Positions 44,519-55,613 of a stretch of 64,000 nt of DNA are shown in pieces. Numbering within the stretch: position 1 is the first letter of the stretch; each line of letters starts with the position of its first letter. Location of the stretch: assembly GCA_020631735.1 (NCBI GenBank), contig CM036159.1, forward strand, positions 16,221,511-16,285,510. Reading direction: 5' to 3'. Made by a program: the position numbers and the translations under genes. A model generated the notes under the pieces. The model searched no databases. It saw only the letters and a program-made list of their open reading frames with translations, and was not told the origin of the DNA. The DNA comes from Saccharum officinarum. Its lineage: Eukaryota > Streptophyta > Magnoliopsida > Poales > Poaceae.

Positions 44519-46428
44519 GAGAAAATTCCTTATATGCCCCTCTTAAAACTCAGCCTTCCTTCTACGACCTGAAAATTTTGAACTTTCCTATTTGACCTCG
44601 AAACTAGATTTCATTACCTATTTGGCCTTTCTGTCAATTCAAGCATGTACCGGTGTTAAGTGGGAGATGAAAAGTCCATTTTGCCCCTGGACTTGAAAGT
44701 TATGTAACAGAGTTCAAATTTTGTATTGTATTTTTATAGGTGCTTGTAGTTTGTGTATGTTTCATTTGTAGCATTATTTTGACTTGTTTCACATAAATAA
44801 GGTTGATCTGTGTCCATGGCCACCAGTGGCGGAGCTAGCATCAAGATATAGGGGGGCCATTTTGCGCAATATAAATCAACATATGCAAAAATCCATATAA
44901 GAGCGTCTCCAACTTAATTTTTTAAAAAAATACTACCAAAAAACTGGTTTTTCAAACTTCTCAAAACATGTTAGGAGATAACAAAACTACAACTCCAACG
45001 GTCCTCCAAAATTGAATTCCAAAAACCTATTATCTTCTCTCGTGGTTGCGGCGAGCACGGTCTGCGTCCCCGCGGCCAAATGGCTCGCATGGCCGGCGTC
45101 GCGAACGATGACGCAGTAGTTTTAGGTTTATTTATTTATTTTCTTGAAAGAATAGGCCGGTAGTTCTAGGTTTATTTTCCTGAAGGAAAACATCCGTATA
45201 ACGCGTAGGCTTGGCCGCATGCTCATGTCATCAAGCTAACCACTCTGGACGCCAGACAACACGACGGGCGGTCTGGCCGTAGGTAGGGATGCAAAGGGGC
45301 GCAGGCATACCTGCTACCTGCTAGGCCCGCCTGCCAAAACTATCCCCGCGGGTCCGTGCGGACGTCTGCACTTGCTTAGCAGGCTGAAACAATGATGACC
45401 ACAAAGCCTGTTGGACTTAACGGGTTGAACCTGCAAAGCCTGCTTACCTGCATCCCATTCCCACCTGCGTATACGCGAGGTCTGGAGCCACACCCGCATG
45501 GATGGCGACGCTTTGGAACGCTGCGTCGCTATGGTGAGATGACGCCGGCGGCCGGCGGCCGGCTACCACCTACGACTTCCCATCCGTGCGACCGTGCCCC
45601 ACTGACGCATGCTACGACTCCACGCTGATGGCCACCAACACCAATACGTCCAAGAAGCAAGAAGAGGTGGCACCAGCACCTGTAGACCCGTACGTCGCTA
45701 CTCCAGCGCCCACTACGCCGCGGGATCCAATCGCGGCCATTCACTGGTATCACGTCGCGGCCACCGCGTGGGCGCCGGCGAGGGGTTCGTGCCAGCGCCC
45801 ACGCGCTGCGCTGCTGCTGAGGCCGGCGAGGGGGCGGCGCTACTCTGCTGTGCTCAAACTGATAGACATGGCTGCCGCCCGCCTCGAGGAAGCGACGGTT
45901 GCTGCAGAGCCAGAAGCCCAGAGCCCGCATCGGATGATCCATGGGCGAAGCTTGCTGTGTGATGCTGTCCCGGCTGCCTTGGAACGAGACCAGACGCCTG
46001 CGGCCGAGCGGCTGGCCCCGCTGCCTGGGCGCGCGCGGGAACACCGGCCGCCTGGGGCTCGTGGCTGGCCTCGCCGCCTGGGCGCGCGCGGAAGCCCCGC
46101 TGCCGCCTGGGCGTCCACCAGCGGCGGCTCGCCGGGATCTCGGCCGCCGAGGCCGTGCATTGGCGTGGGCTAGGGTTTCACAGCGCGAGGGCCACCGTCC
46201 GTGCGATCAAAATACCGTGCGCTCGACATGGACAGAGAAGGAAGAGGAGGGCAACTAAGTCTTTTTGCATTGCTACACAGTTGAGTTAACGGAAGCCTTT
46301 CGACAAAACTGACGGAAAGGCCAAATAGGCAATGAAATATAGTTTCAAGGTCAAATAGACAGGTTCAAAATTTTCAGGGCCATAGGAGGAAGGCTGAGTT
46401 TTAAGAGGGCTAAAGGAGAAATTCTCTC
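44519..46428. mobile_element. long-TIR element (Pack-MULE-like), about 1.9 kb
   Basis: The left end (44519-44640) and the right end (46310-46428, read in reverse) share about 120 bp with scattered mismatches: GAGAAAATTCC against GAGAGAATTTC, then CTCTTAAAACTCAGCCTTCC, GAAAATTTTGAAC, CTATTTGACC and CTATTTGGCCTTTC on both. Long TIRs without transposase suggest a Mutator-like non-autonomous element. No 9-bp TSD is seen. The interior has pieces of other repeats (GTGGCGGAGCTAG near 44826) and a GC-rich block (45550-46170) that may be captured gene DNA, but I cannot name its source. Confidence 0.65.
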
Positions 46429-47144
46429 GTTAAGCAGGTTTCTTAAGGCTTGTTCGGAACGCGGGAAAGTTTTTTTTTTCTATTCCTCTGAAAGTTTTAC
46501 ACGATTCCTATGAAAATTCTAGGGTTCTAAATAGACCCTAAATTTTGACCTCAATTATTTTTTTTTATAAAGCCCACGATATTCGAGACGGTAGTTTTCT
46601 CTGTCTCCCCCATTGTTTTCTCTCTTCCAGTGTGCCGGTGGATTAGGAAATTGTTTGAAGTGAACCTGTGAAGCCCAGCGATCCGGGGTGCCGCCAACAG
46701 TGACGACTTGCAGATGCCAAAACTACATCCGGCAGGCAGATGCGTCGCCGGTACCGGTAGGCTAGGCCCCGCGCGCCGGCCTCAGCCCGAGCACGCCACA
46801 TGGGGCTCACCCGCACATGCATGCTCCGGTCCGGGTCGTCTTTGCATCGCCATTGGCCGCCGATGGAAGAACAAGAACCGACCGACCAGACCCGGGCTTT
46901 GCAGTGCACATCGGTGTCGGGACCCCCAGAACGGAAAGAGCGCGCGGCGCAGCTCTCTTGCTCTCGTCTAGGAGTAGGAGTATATCCTCTCCAGTTCCAG
47001 TGTTCCACAGGGCCACTGTGGGTCGATGCATCGGGCTCAGGCTTTGCCGTTTTTGATCGACTACCGGGACGAGGAGCAACCATGAACACGTCGTGGAAAA
47101 AAAAGGGGTGGCGCACTGGCGCGAGTACAAATGATGGATACAAC
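46429..47144. other. intergenic, no recognised feature
   Basis: Mixed composition. Overlapping open frames on both strands at 46640-47260 follow from GC-rich sequence and show no known motif. Confidence 0.45.
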
Positions 47145-47270
47145 GGCCCTGTTTATCTGGCTTATAATCCGTCTTATTCAGCTTGTTTTTTCAGCCAGAA
47201 CAGTATTTTTCTCTCACAAAAAATCAGCCAACAGTGTTTTTCAGCCGGCTTATAATTCCAGCCGAACGGC
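47145..47270. mobile_element. 126-bp MITE, copy 2
   Basis: GGCCCTGTTTATCTGGCTTATAATCC through CCAGCCGAACGGC, the second copy of the element at 43864-43991 with only a few differences, so both moved recently. Confidence 0.7.
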
Positions 47271-47504
47271 TCCAACGAACGACTTTTGTGTTCTGTCGTG
47301 GTAACAGGGGCATCATCGGGATAAGGTGAATGCGCAGGTGTGTAGTGTAGGGGCAGCTGGCTCATATAATGCGTGCGAGGAATCTACTCCTACTCCAATG
47401 TTCGGTGGCGGAGTGGAGGGCATTGTTTCTTCGCGTGGCTCAGTCCCATGTCGCTGCTGGCCCTGCTGTCCCTCTGAATATCTGTCAGTCGTTTTGGTTT
47501 CCGA

Positions 47505-47687
47505 CTAAATATATATTAAAAAATATTAATATTTATGGTATATAATCAGTTTTATTGGAAAGATTTTTAAATCTAGTTTTTTTTAATAAATTTATTTAGA
47601 GATATAAATGTTGCACGTATTTTCTATAAATAAGTTAAATTTATGGCACGTATACTAATGACGACATATATTTAGGGACAGAGGGAG
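47505..47687. mobile_element. Stowaway MITE, left end missing
   Basis: Only the right end GGGACAGAGGGAG before TA is intact. The interior TATTAATATTTATGGTATATAATCAG and GATATAAATGTTGCACG matches the Stowaway at 14686-14938. Confidence 0.65.
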
Positions 47688-47927
47688 TACGGCAACGAGA
47701 TGAAAGACAGAGATGGGTGGAGATGATGCCGTCACACACTCACACTGCCATCTTCCTGGGAATGTGATTTCTCATCAGCAGCACAACATGTAGCTTCGTT
47801 CGCGAGGAACTAGGAAAGTGATGATAGTTACCGATCCTACCAGAGGCTAGTACAGCGCTACGCAAGAACTTGGCCATGACCGTTTTCGGTACTAGCCTGA
47901 GCTCTACTCCCTCGCTCAAAAAAAAAA

Positions 47928-47947
47928 GTGCGCGCGCGCACACACAC
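47928..47947. repeat. alternating GC/CA microsatellite
   Basis: GTGCGCGCGCGCACACACAC, an alternating purine-pyrimidine run that can adopt left-handed DNA. It lies 20 bases after a Stowaway-like CTCCCTCGCTC end at 47907. 47948-48410 is AT-rich with Stowaway-like interior motifs but no matching right end. Confidence 0.6.
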
Positions 47948-48707
47948 TTCTAACTACAGGGCTAAGTCAAATAATCTTCAATTTGACTAATTTTTACAAA
48001 ATATACAAATGTTTATCATACTAACTCGGCCCAAAGAGAATGTAATTCAAATGCATTCTTTATTAAAGTATTTAGAGTTTGACGAGGTATATATGTAAAA
48101 ATATCAACGTTTATGGCACCAAACAGGTATAATATGTAAATATATCTCCAGGACAAAGCTAATGGTATGCATCATAAATATTAATATGTTTTGTATATAG
48201 TATTATGGTTAGTCAAACACAAGATACTTTAGCTTGGAACTATACTAGAATTGCATTCTTAGATTCATACTTAATATTATATTTCTACCAAAATATATTC
48301 TTATAGTATATTTTTGAGAATATAATTGTTAATACTATTATTCCCAACTTAGTTAAATTTAAAATAGATTGGTTTGGACCAGATCTAAAAGTGCACCCTT
48401 TTTTTTAGAAAAAAAGCGTAGTGCTCTCTGTCAGGGCGTTATGTTTGGATGTGAAATTTAAGGTAAGTACATTGCTACACGTCAGCGGGCTCATACTTCA
48501 TCGCATGCACTGTCACGTAGGATTTTTGTTGATGTAGAGAAAAGAGAGAGGGGAGAGAGAAAGAGGCCGTTGTTTCGCGAAACAACCATCTCATAAACTA
48601 AAATTTAGGACTATGAGACAACTTAGACATCATTGTACAAGTTGTTATTGTCGTGCAACTCACAGACATTGCATTGTTGTATCCACAAATTAAAGACTCT
48701 AAAATTA

Positions 48708-48766
48708 CTACGAGACAACTTAAAAGATAATTCATTGTACTTATTACCTCTTAAGTTGTCTCGTAG
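48708..48766. repeat. perfect 16-bp foldback
   Basis: CTACGAGACAACTTAA (48708-48723) and its exact reverse complement (48751-48766) are separated by 27 bases. It is probably the end of a small MITE: the sequence around 48614-48627 (ATGAGACAACTTAG) repeats the same arm. Confidence 0.6.
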
Positions 48767-48800
48767 TTATGTGGCAGGCTACCAATGCACTTATTCGTTA

Positions 48801-49236
48801 GACTACCTGCAGTTGGTACTCTAAAACGATACTCTAAAGCTTTATAGTATGAATATAGAGTAAAAACTGCTGCACTGGGTACTCTAAAATGATACTCTAT
48901 CCTTTCTCTCACTCTATATTTAGAGTGATATTATGCTTACTCTATACTCTATAGTGGCGGACTACACTAGCTAAACAAAGGAAAAAATGCTATAACTCAT
49001 AAACCAAAAATCCAAATTAAATTTTGACTTCACCATTAAATTCATATCAATAAATCCTTCAAAACTAGATCACACATGGATATATTTAGATAAAGTGACA
49101 AGTGGATCCCACAGTTGATAGAGTTGATAGAGGATGATATAGAGGATGTATGAGTGCGAAAGAATTGAGTATAGAGGAAAGAATCTTCCTGACTAGTATG
49201 TATAGAGGATGAATATAGAAGTCCATGAGTACGAGT
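48801..49236. mobile_element. Tourist-like MITE, ACTCTAAA family, copy 2
   Basis: It starts GACTACCTGCAG after TTA (48798-48800) and ends near GTCCATGAGTACGAG, where the right TIR has decayed. It matches 14169-14596 along its length, including GCTATAACTCA, AATCCAAATTAAATT and GACAAGTG. Confidence 0.75.
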
Positions 49237-49712
49237 ATATCGCAGACAGAATTTGAATGTTCTGACCGGTCACAAGCTACGCACCCGTGACGTCACCCGG
49301 AGGAGCGAGCACTACCCAATTCCTTAACCTGCGTACGTAAGCATGTCTAACTAGTACTCCTCCTTATTTGCCTTTTAAATATATGCCACCATTTATACTT
49401 ATACTAATTTAGTAATGCGAAATGTCTGTCATCAAAAGTACTTTAGGTTTTCCTTGTAGGTCTATACAGTTTGTCAGAAGGATAGTAAAACAAACGGAGG
49501 AAAAAAAACACAACAGTCATATATATTTAAAAATGAAGAGTATTATTGTTGGGTGTCGGCGATGATTGGCACAGCCTCTCGAACAGTTTGGTAAATTTTG
49601 TTTCTTAAATCTCGTTGTTTGTCAACTTTCAAAATAATATAAGGAGAAAAAAAAGATCTCATCTCCAACAGTTTTACAAATTTTATTTCTAAAAACCCAA
49701 AAATCCGCTAAC

Positions 49713-49778
49713 GGAACGAAGAGCCACGCTAAGCGAACGAAGAGCCCCGTTAAGCGAACGAAGAGCCTCGCTAAGCAC
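49713..49778. repeat. three tandem copies of a 22-bp unit
   Basis: AACGAAGAGCC followed by ACGCTAAGCG, CCGTTAAGCG and TCGCTAAGC: three head-to-tail units with small differences. No coding role is visible. Confidence 0.75.
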
Positions 49779-49924
49779 GAGGAAACTACGATGCGCGGCC
49801 GGTGCCGCGCGCACATATATGCGCACAATCGACCGAGATTTGCCAACTTGTCAAAGATGTCAAACCCAGATACCAAACTATTGGAGAAGTATTTTTCTCA
49901 TTTTACCAAAAATTTTAGGATGGC

Positions 49925-50439
49925 TAAGGTTGGACGAAAAACTCGAAGTTCGTTAGCTCGCTCGGCTCGGCTCGGCTCGGCTCGTTACCATAACGAGCCG
50001 AGCCGAGCCAAGATTTTAGCTCGTTAGCTATAACGAGCCAACTCGAGCTAGCTCGCGAGCGGCTCGCGAGCCAAACGAGCCATAGTTTTAGGAAAAAAAG
50101 TCATCAAAACTTATATTATGTATTTATGTTTGTATTACTTCATGTCTTGTACTCTGCAAATGGTTGATATGTTAGCTCATATGAATATTTTATTTAATTT
50201 AAGGCTATTGGATATATTATTTTTGTATTATTACTATTTCAAGCTTTTGATAAATGCAAATATTAAATTTTATATATTTTTTATAACTGGCTCGCGAGCC
50301 TAACGAGCCAGCTCGAGCTTTTAACGAGTCGAGCCGAGCTGGCTTTCTGACTCGTTAAGATAACGAGCCGAGCCGAGCTAGCTCGTTATCCTAACGAGAC
50401 ATAACGAGTCGAGCCGAGCCGACTCGTTATCCAGCCTTA
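49925..50439. mobile_element. hAT-type MITE with GGCTCG subterminal repeats
   Basis: 515 bp flanked by the 8-bp duplication AGGATGGC/AGGATGAC (49917-49924 and 50440-50447). TIR TAAGGTTGG against TAAGGCTGG read from the right. Both ends are packed with GGCTCG/CGAGCC hexamers in both orientations (49955-50085 and 50286-50425) around an AT-rich centre. Eight-base duplications and clustered subterminal repeats are hAT features; such repeats are usually transposase binding sites. No coding capacity. Confidence 0.85.
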
Positions 50440-50648
50440 AGGATGACAAACCTATATACCAAACTGTTACTGTTGGAGATGCTCAACGAAACGAGAGAGA
50501 GGAGGAGGACCGATCCCTGATGCTAGTCGCACATTTCAGCACATAGTTTTCTCCACCGACTTTGCCCTTTTCGATATGGGGGGTGGTGACCACAGACCGA
50601 AGACACAATCTCCGATTCTCCCAGCCAGCCAACGCTCCGCTTCGAAGG

Positions 50649-50877
50649 CAGTGTTTAGATTGTTCAGAATTCCAAAAATTTTACAAGATTCTTCGTCACA
50701 TCAAATCTTTGGACGCATGCATGGAGCATTAAATGTAGGTAAAAAAATAACTAATTGCACAGTTTGTCTGTAAATGTCGAGACGAATCTTTTGAGCCTAG
50801 TTAGTCCATGATTGGATAAATTTTACCAAATAACAACGAAAAGTACTACATAAACTTTACACTCATCTAAACGCACC
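50649..50877. mobile_element. Tourist-like MITE
   Basis: It starts GGCAGTGTTTAGATTG and ends CTCATCTAAACGCACC. The interior has CATCAAATCTTTGGACGCATG, CATGGAGCATTAAATG and GTCGAGACGAATC, the same family as 53661-53916 and 55614-55846. Confidence 0.7.
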
Positions 50878-52654
50878 CGAAGCTTCCCAGATGCTGCCAA
50901 GTCAACCATCAGCTAGCTACCCCTGCTGCGTACTCCTACGTGATCAAGCAACCTCCTGATCTCCATTTTTAAAAAGGGTAGAAACTAAACCGACGTGTCT
51001 CCCTTCCTACGCGCTTTTCCCTTAATATATATACTTCCAAGTACGCTTGCGCGGCTGCTTTACTAGCAGTACAGTCAGCAGTGTATGTACGTACGTGCTA
51101 TTATATATGTCGTCATGCATGCATGGGGGAGTATGGCCGGGGCGATTAGCTTATATTCTGGCTAAGCTTGATGATGATGCCCGTGATCACCAGGAGGATC
51201 AGGCACGACTGCGACGCGATGTCTCCCTCTCCCTCCCCCACTCGCTCCCACCGCCATATATATGTGGGCGATGGTCCCTCTTATTAGCTTTCTCTTCTTC
51301 TAAAGCAGCAGCAAATTAAAGGATAAGTTAGTAAATAAAGCTATGGCTTTTGGTGTTCTATTTTTCCGTTTATTAGACCTGTTCTCGCTGGTTGTGGTTG
51401 ATGATGCCGTGGCGTGATTGTAACCTAGGCATGGGGTTAGTTGATTTCCGTCTAATCTCTGACGAACATATCGCCATTATATGTAAGGTTTAGCATTGAC
51501 CGTCGTCTCCCGGTGCGGGACCGCCAGAGTGCCGAAAACGACTGCAGTGTGTGTTGTCCAGTGGAATTTGCGCGCGCAGCTGTCAGCTGTGCCTGCGGAG
51601 TGCGGACCTGTGGTACGGTGGCTGATGCATGCATGTCTTTGTTTGCACTTGCACGGCGGGTCGCTCGACTTGACGTGGCACCACTGTCTATGACAACAGC
51701 AGGGATGGCGTAGATTGGTTTGAGCCTTTTTTTTTTTTAATCGGGCCGCGTTCACTTGGCATGCATACCTAAAATATTTCCTCTCCCACCCATCACATCG
51801 AATCTTTAGACGCATGCACATGTATGAAGCATTAAATCCAGAGGTTTGGGGTTAGGAAAAAAAGTACAATAGAGAAAGAAGCACGCGTTGAAATAGCCTT
51901 TGGGTGCCACCCATTGGCCGCCATTGCTATGGTCATTGTTGTTGAGGCTATAGCAGTAGCAGCTGAGCTTGTCAGAGGGGGCGTAGAGGTTTGACAGCCG
52001 AGTGAGTCACGCTTAGTCACCTCGCGAGTGAGACGACCAAGTTTTATTCATTATGCTAATTTTAAAACTTATATCATCCTAAAACTTTCTGCGTGGCTTT
52101 TCAAATGAAATTTGTAGGTAATTTATTCTAGAAAAGCAGTTGTATAAAATTTATTTATAACATATTTGAGCAAGTGGGTATGACGAATGTGAAATTAAGA
52201 GAAAAAAGTCAAAGCTTTTTTCGCGTATAGACTTAGGTCTGCAAAAGTGGTTTCGTTTGGAAGGTTTTGGCTCTAGCAGCGGAAATCAGAGCGCGCGCGG
52301 AGGATCTATGCCAACCACACCCTAATAGTCGTAGTGGCTGGCAAAAGGTCATGTCATAGTTCATACTAATTTTGCTGCGATCTTAATGTTAATAATCGGG
52401 AAAAAGATCAAAATAAATAAAGTGTTTAGAGGAAAAACACTTGGTGCTAAGTGGATTTGTCTTGTAAATACCGGTAACCGATTAGCTGCCGGGCTATTGG
52501 TCAATCCGCGTGCCGTTTTTTCCCTGCTTTTTTTTATTTTAAAAAATCAGCTTTTCAGATCCTTGGCAGTAAAACTGTAGAGAACTGAAATGCATCGGCA
52601 AAAGTAGTAGATTTTCTCGATGTGGCAATGCGTCAGCTTTTTTTTAAGGATCTA
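50878..52654. other. intergenic; one MITE remnant
   Basis: 51749-51842 is a truncated half of the CATCACATCGAATCTTTAGACGCATGCA MITE family, lacking its right end. The rest, including short frames at 51047-51319 and 51477-51821, shows no recognisable protein or RNA gene. Confidence 0.5.
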
Positions 52655-52890
52655 CTCCCTCTATCCCAATTAATAGTCGTTTCCGGTTTTTGTGTCAGCA
52701 AATTTGACTCGATTTGTATAAAATACGTGTAACATTTGTATCTCCAAATAAATTTATTAAAAAACTAGATTTAAAGATCTTTTTAATGATACTAATTATA
52801 TACCATAAATATTAATATTTTTTAATATATATTTAATTAAAGTTGTTTCTCGGGAAGCGTAAAACGACAGATATTTAGAGACGGAGGGAG
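52655..52890. mobile_element. Stowaway MITE
   Basis: 236 bp, CTCCCTCTATCCC at left and GAGACGGAGGGAG at right, flanked by TA (52653-52654 and 52891-52892). The interior is in reverse orientation relative to 14686-14938. Confidence 0.87.
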
Positions 52891-53427
52891 TAAGTTTCTA
52901 AAGGTGAAGATCGTTTTAAATCTTTCTAAGATATTATCACGCAACTTGGGAAAAGGTTATAATATTAGATTATTATGAGTAGGTGAACAACGAAGACGCA
53001 AGAGGAAGCAACAGTGTCCATGCTTTTTTTGAACACGAAAGTGAAGCATGCCTGCTGAGATAGAGGGGAATAAGATCGCACGGAAGATTTGCCAAGCAAG
53101 AAAGCGTGTTTAAGAGTGAGCCATTTTTCTGACATGGTTGAAAATATCGATATGAAGCCCCAAACCCAAGCAACAAAAGTGGATGATAGCGAGTAATAGA
53201 AAACAAGAAGAAGAAAGTATATTTCGGTGACTAGGACCTGCATGAATTGAAGGGTTGATTTTTTTTTCTTTGTTTCTTTGTAGATAGTATTGTTGTTTTT
53301 GCCCAGAAGTTCATCCTCCAGAAGACCGGTCTAATATATTTGCATGGCATGGCAAAACGTCTGGATGTTATATATTATATAGATTCCATCATTCCAAGAT
53401 ACTCCTTTCGTGTAAATGCAGACATTT

Positions 53428-53660
53428 GGGGGTGTTTAGATGAAAAAAAATTTAGAATTTGCCTATAGTAGCACTTTCGTTTATAGTTGGCAATTAGTGT
53501 CCAATCATGGACTAATTAGACTTAAAAGATTCGTCTCGTGATTTACAATCAAACTGTGCAATTAGTTATTTTTTTATCTATATTTAATGCTTCATGCATA
53601 TGTCTAAAGATTCGATGTGATGAAGAGAGAGTGTAAAAATTTGGAATTTAGGATGCATCT
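53428..53660. mobile_element. Tourist-like MITE, left arm of an inverted pair
   Basis: It begins GGGGGTGTTTAGATG and ends GGATGCATCTAA. Its interior (CAATCATGGACTAATTAGACTT, TTCGTCTCGTGATTTACAATC, AAGATTCGATGTGATG) is the reverse complement of the interior of the following element. Confidence 0.75.
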
Positions 53661-53916
53661 AAGGCCTTGTTTAGATGTCACCCAAATTCCAAAATTTTAT
53701 GCTCTCTCTCCATCACATCGAATCTTTGGACACATGCATGAAGCATTAAATATAGATAAAAAAATAACTAATTGCATAGTTTGGTTGTAAATCACGAGAC
53801 AAATTTTTTTAGCCAAATTAGTTCATGATTAGATACTAATTACCAAATACAAACGAAAATGCTACAGTAGCCAAATTCCAATTTTTTCCATCTAAACACC
53901 CCCTAAACAAGGCCTT
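53661..53916. mobile_element. Tourist-like MITE, right arm of an inverted pair
   Basis: It is flanked by a perfect 13-bp inverted pair AAGGCCTTGTTTA (53661-53673) and TAAACAAGGCCTT (53904-53916). The interior contains CATCACATCGAATCTTTGGAC, AACTAATTGCATAGTTTGG and TACAGTAGCCAAATTCC. With 53428-53660 it forms arms of about 220 bases around a short spacer. Confidence 0.78.
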
Positions 53917-54079
53917 GATCAAGCGATATATAGCTAACATCCTTTCGTACATGTGCCGTTACTCCGTTAGTGGGCTTACTATGCCACGATGTAGCATGGG
54001 GTACTGTAAAAAGTTTGATTCGGAAGGTGGGTGTCCAAAAAGGTTAAGGCACTGTGCGACCGCGACGGAACATGTCAGT

Positions 54080-54743
54080 GTAATATAAAACGATACCCTA
54101 TAGCTTTTATAGCTTTTAGAGTATGAATATAGATTAAAAACTATTACATTTGATATTTTAAAATGATATTTTATCATTTCTCTCATTCTATATTTAGAGT
54201 GATACAGTGCTTACTCTATACTCTATAGTTGTGGGCCCCACTAGCTAAACAAAGGAAAAAATGCTATAACTCACAAACCAAAAATCCAAATTAAATTTCG
54301 ATTGCACCATTAAATTCGTCTCAATAAATCCTTCAAAACTAGATCACACATTGATATATTTAGATAAAGTGACAAGTGAGTCCCACAGTGAATAGAGTGG
54401 ATAGAGGAGGATATAGAGGATGGATGGGTGCGAGAGAATTGAGTATAGAGGAGAGAATCTTGCTGTATACTCCCTCCGTCCCACAAATAAGTGAACGTTT
54501 TTGACTTCTACACTCTATGTTTGACTATTTGTCTTATTTAATTTTTTTATAAATATAAAATAAATAAATCATTATGAAAATATCTCTAATGATTGAATAA
54601 GTCGTAAAAACAAATAATATTTATTAAAAATTTTTTAATAAGACGAACGGTCAAACAAGAAGTGTAGAAGTCAAAAACGTGCACTTATTTGTGGGACGGA
54701 GGGAGTAGAGGATAAATATAGAAATCCATCAACGCTGGTAGTC
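54080..54743. mobile_element. Tourist-like MITE, ACTCTAAA family, copy 3, with nested Stowaway
   Basis: It matches copies 1 and 2 from ATAAAACGATACCC to AAATCCATCAACGCTGGTAGTC, with TAA after the right end (54744-54746). The left TIR has decayed. The stretch GTATAGAGGATAAATATAG of copy 1 is interrupted here after GTATA by a Stowaway element, which dates the Stowaway as younger. Confidence 0.78.
54470..54705. mobile_element. Stowaway MITE nested in a Tourist MITE
   Basis: 236 bp, CTCCCTCCGTCCCACAAATA at left and its reverse complement at right, flanked by TA (54468-54469 and 54706-54707). The arms extend through AGTG(A/C)ACGTTTTTGACTTCTACAC, so the element can fold into a long hairpin. Long well-matched arms suggest a recent insertion. 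Confidence 0.92.
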
Positions 54744-54746
54744 TAA

Positions 54747-55613
54747 ATGGTGTAGTCAAAGCTGCTGCAGCTGCCCAGAGCCCAGAGGCAGCTGGCCGCA
54801 CAACGTACACGTACGTACTAGGCACTAGGCAGCGTCCGGTAACGTACACTCCGCCCGTGGTAATTCTTCATGGCCCCCGGCATCTGCGGTCTGCCTGAAG
54901 AACTGTGGGTGTAGTAGGTGCAGGTGCAGCAGCACACCGATATGGATGGGCGGTGGCGGTGGCGGTGGCGTACCCGAGCGTGGTCTCCACCTCCCCCGTC
55001 GAACCGTGACATGTGAGCGTACCCGAGCGGGTCATTGGCAAGTGGTTGGTGTGTGTGTGGTGTGGTGTGGTGGAAGTGGAACCGCGGCCGTGTGGCCCTA
55101 AGCCACGCGTGGTCGACGTGTGATCGGCCATCCTGATCCCGCAGCGCCGTGCCGGTAAGCCAGCTGCCGGCCTGACTGCACGCGGTTGTCCCGCGATCCA
55201 GCCACCTGCGGAAACAACGAGCGTTTCGCGGTGTGGTTTAGGTTTTCATGCATCCCGCGCGGGCCCGGGCCGGGGGAGCCAGCCACCCTGGGGCTAGAGC
55301 GCCGACGCCGAGCGCGTACAACACTGTCCGATCGATCAGCCGCCGGGCGCCGTCCGCCATCCGGGATGAGAGCGACGAGGACGCGCAGACCGCGGTCGTC
55401 TCCTCTCCAAGAACAAATTAAAACAGCCAGTAGCTATAGTTTAGCTATGTACCGTCACCGACACTAGGGAAAAACGGTAAGCGAAAGCCACGTTTTCCAT
55501 TTCCTTCGACCCTAGGAGCATTCGGTTGTGAGTTGGTTGAGATTTGAAACTTGAGGCGACTGCCGACGTGAAAACCTGACTAACGCGTGCCCTAGCAGTC
55601 TGATGACTTACGT
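54747..55613. other. intergenic, simple repeats only
   Basis: Contains GGTGGC repeats (54952-54970) and GTGTG/GGTGT runs (55048-55073). GC-rich frames at 54868-55467 have no known motif. Confidence 0.45.

Larger units (their letters stand above)
49655..50484. mobile_element. Tourist-like element hosting a hAT MITE
   Basis: The left end GATCTCATCTCCAACAGTTTTAC and the right end, read in reverse, GAGCATCTCCAACAGTAACAG are the CATCTCCAACAG termini usual for PIF/Harbinger-type elements in grasses. The target duplication is not clear. It carries a tandem repeat (49713-49778) and is split by the hAT MITE at 49925-50439. Confidence 0.6.

Noticed and set aside
45586..46173. A 195-codon plus-strand frame (MATNTNTSKKQEEVAPAPVD)
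   Set aside because: It lies within the long-TIR element, ends in low-complexity Arg/Pro/Gly sequence and has no domain; it is noted only as possible captured DNA.
49955..50425. Repeated GGCTCG units as a possible CRISPR-like or satellite array
   Set aside because: Units are hexamers in both orientations within a bounded hAT-type MITE, without spacers of regular size; the genome is plant.
51165..51185. AAGCTTGATGATGATGCC, similar to the miR172 sequence
   Set aside because: The middle and end differ from miR172 and no complementary arm forming a precursor hairpin is visible nearby.
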